A stretch of 64,000 nt of DNA from VRUE01 sp963788975 (GTDB lineage Bacteria > Actinomycetota > Thermoleophilia > Solirubrobacterales > 70-9): assembly GCA_963788975.1 (NCBI GenBank), contig CAWBIJ010000002.1, positions 124,001 through 188,000 of the forward strand, read 5' to 3'. The translations under genes were made by a program, and so were the position numbers. Positions within the stretch are counted from its first letter, which is position 1. Every line of letters begins with the position of its first letter. The notes beneath the pieces were generated by a model. That model was given only the letters and a program-made list of their open reading frames with translations. It made no database searches and was not told where the DNA came from. Shown one piece after another: positions 62,581-64,000 of this stretch.

Positions 62581-64000
62581 TGGCTAAGAAGCGGGTTCAC
62601 GAGATTGCGAAAGCTCAGGGGCTGAGTAGCAAAGAGCTGCTGGCGGCGCTGAAGGCGGCTGGGATCGAGGCTAAGGCCGCCGCCTCGAGTGTCGATGAGG
62701 ACGCGGCGCTGAAGGCGATCGCGGCCAAGGGAGACGGTGGCGCCCCGGCGGCGACGAAGCAGAAAGCGTCCCCAGCTGCGGCGAAACCATCCGCGCCGGC
62801 TAAACCTGTCGCCAAGCAGGAGGCCAAAGCGCCGCCTGCCGCGGCGCAGGCCAAAGCACCCGTTCGCCCCGCCGACAAACCCGCTGGCGCTAGTGCGGCC
62901 GGTGGGGGATCGAAAAAACGCCGCCGTGTGGTGATCGATTCACAGGCCGCGCGTCGCGATCAGATGGGCGGGCCCCCGCCGCAGCGCCCGCCGCGCCGTC
63001 GAGGCGGGCGACGCCGCCGGCCGATGCTGGAGGAGCCGCCGCCCAAAGTCGAGGCCGCCGCCCCCGAGGCGACCAAGGTCCCGGCCGGGGCCACCGTGCG
63101 CGAGGTCGCCGAGCTGCTCGGCCTGGGCAGCGCCGAGGTGATCAAGAAGCTGATGACGATGGGGGAGATGGCGACGCTCACCCAGACCCTGACCGACGAC
63201 TCAATCAAGGCGATCGCCGACGAGTACGACCGCGAGATCGAGATCGTCACCGCAGCCGAGGAGGAGTCGGAGGCGCCCGACTTTGAGGATGCCGAGGAGA
63301 GCCTCGTCGATCGTCCTCCGGTGGTGACGATCATGGGGCACGTCGACCACGGCAAGACCTCGTTGCTCGACGCGATCCGCGAGACCGAGGTGGCGGCGGG
63401 CGAGGCCGGCGGGATCACCCAGCATATCGGCGCCTACCAGGTGCACCACGAGGCGAGGACGATCACCTTCCTCGACACGCCCGGCCACGCCGCCTTCACG
63501 GCGATGCGAGCCCGCGGCGCGAAGGTGACCGACATCGCCGTAGTCGTCGTCGCCGCAGATGACGGCGTGATGCCGCAGACCAAGGAGGCGATCGACCACG
63601 CTCGCGCCGCCGACGTGCCGATCCTGATCGCGGTCAACAAGATCGACAAGGAGGGGGCGCAGCCCGACCGCGTCCGCAACGAGCTCGCCGCCGACGGCCT
63701 CACGCCCGAGGACTGGGGAGGGGACACCGTTTACTGCGACGTCTCGGCGAAGACGAAGGACGGGCTCGACAACCTGCTCGACATGATCCTCCTGGTCTCC
63801 GAGCTCGAGGAGCTTGGAGCGAATCCCGAGGCGGCCGCCTCGGGCACCGTGATCGAGTCCCAGCTGGACCCCGGCCGCGGCCCGGTCGTCAGCATCCTGG
63901 TTCAGCGCGGCACGCTGCAGGTTGGCGATGCCCTCGTCGCCGGTCCCCAGTGGGGAAGGGTGCGGGCGATGCACGACTTCACCGGCGATCGCGTCGAGAG
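62580..64000 (+). CDS. infB: Translation initiation factor IF-2, N-terminal part
   Basis: Starts at GTG 62580 and is open to the right edge (473 codons visible). Residues 1-55 are the IF2N domain (KKRVHEIAKAQGLSSKELLA). An Ala/Lys/Pro/Arg-rich linker follows, then a second IF2N-like segment (ATVREVAELLGLGSAEVIKK). The GTPase domain begins at about residue 249: GHVDHGKTSLLDA (G1), the G2 region GGITQHIGAY, DTPGHAAFTAMRARG (G3), NKID (G4). The beta-barrel domain II begins before the edge (SGTVIESQLDPGRGPVVSIL). It delivers initiator tRNA to the 30S subunit. Confidence 0.96.
   Translation, partial: MAKKRVHEIAKAQGLSSKELLAALKAAGIEAKAAASSVDEDAALKAIAAKGDGGAPAATKQKASPAAAKPSAPAKPVAKQEAKAPPAAAQAKAPVRPADKPAGASAAGGGSKKRRRVVIDSQAARRDQMGGPPPQRPPRRRGGRRRRPMLEEPPPKVEAAAPEATKVPAGATVREVAELLGLGSAEVIKKLMTMGEMATLTQTLTDDSIKAIADEYDREIEIVTAAEEESEAPDFEDAEESLVDRPPVVTIMGHVDHGKTSLLDAIRETEVAAGEAGGITQHIGAYQVHHEARTITFLDTPGHAAFTAMRARGAKVTDIAVVVVAADDGVMPQTKEAIDHARAADVPILIAVNKIDKEGAQPDRVRNELAADGLTPEDWGGDTVYCDVSAKTKDGLDNLLDMILLVSELEELGANPEAAASGTVIESQLDPGRGPVVSILVQRGTLQVGDALVAGPQWGRVRAMHDFTGDRVE

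Overview
The window is GC-rich DNA (coding third positions are overwhelmingly G or C) from an actinobacterium. The block pyrR-pyrB-pyrC-carA-carB-mihF-gmk-rpoZ-coaBC, with the actinobacterial integration host factor, is diagnostic of Actinomycetota. The giant secreted Ig-repeat protein and its basic C-terminal tail resemble proteins I associate with Thermoleophilia (Solirubrobacterales and relatives); that class-level placement is inference. Genes are packed, with many 1-8 bp start/stop overlaps and GTG starts. No stretch over 300 bases lacks a gene, gene remnant or described element; the longest gap (50073-50282) holds an inverted-repeat element.

Region 1 (1-16522) is a cell-surface or exopolysaccharide cluster in several head-to-head operons. 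It holds three Wzz-like chain-length proteins, one fused to an O-antigen ligase/polymerase-like membrane domain. It also holds a Wzx-type flippase, three GT4-like glycosyltransferases, a GT2 domain fused to an initiating phosphoglycosyltransferase, a PglD-like acetyltransferase, a DegT aminotransferase, a nucleotide-sugar dehydrogenase and an epimerase. An MFS transporter and a membrane-anchored beta-propeller protein follow.

Region 2 (16523-35657) is dominated by one 6298-residue secreted protein. Enzyme-like N-terminal domains are followed by about 49 tandem Ig-like units with very recent DNA-level duplications.

Region 3 (35658-42934) holds a LuxR regulator with a degenerate receiver, an aminotransferase/acetyltransferase pair for an amino-sugar, and a reverse-strand run: CorA-like transporter, HIT hydrolase, phosphomannomutase/phosphoglucomutase, metallo-beta-lactamase-fold hydrolase and lipid kinase.

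Region 4 (42935-50750) opens with a SAM-I riboswitch with an overlapping terminator. It controls a threonine-synthase-like PLP enzyme and a MoaD/ThiS-like sulfur carrier. SAM control of this pair suggests homocysteine synthesis from a protein thiocarboxylate rather than threonine synthesis. Translationally coupled genes continue into a CDP-sugar pair and an SRAP/HMCES-type protein. Then come an unknown anchored protein, tRNA-Arg(CCG), a twice-broken PD-(D/E)XK endonuclease remnant, RNase Z and an Excalibur-type lipoprotein.

Region 5 (50751-64000) is housekeeping: a pyrimidine operon with a PyrR-binding hairpin near the pyrR ribosome binding site, then mihF, gmk, rpoZ and coaBC (single-base frameshift). 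The rimP-nusA-infB operon follows, preceded by a promoter-proximal terminator; rimP lacks its C-terminal domain and nusA carries an extra Cys/His motif. infB runs off the right edge.
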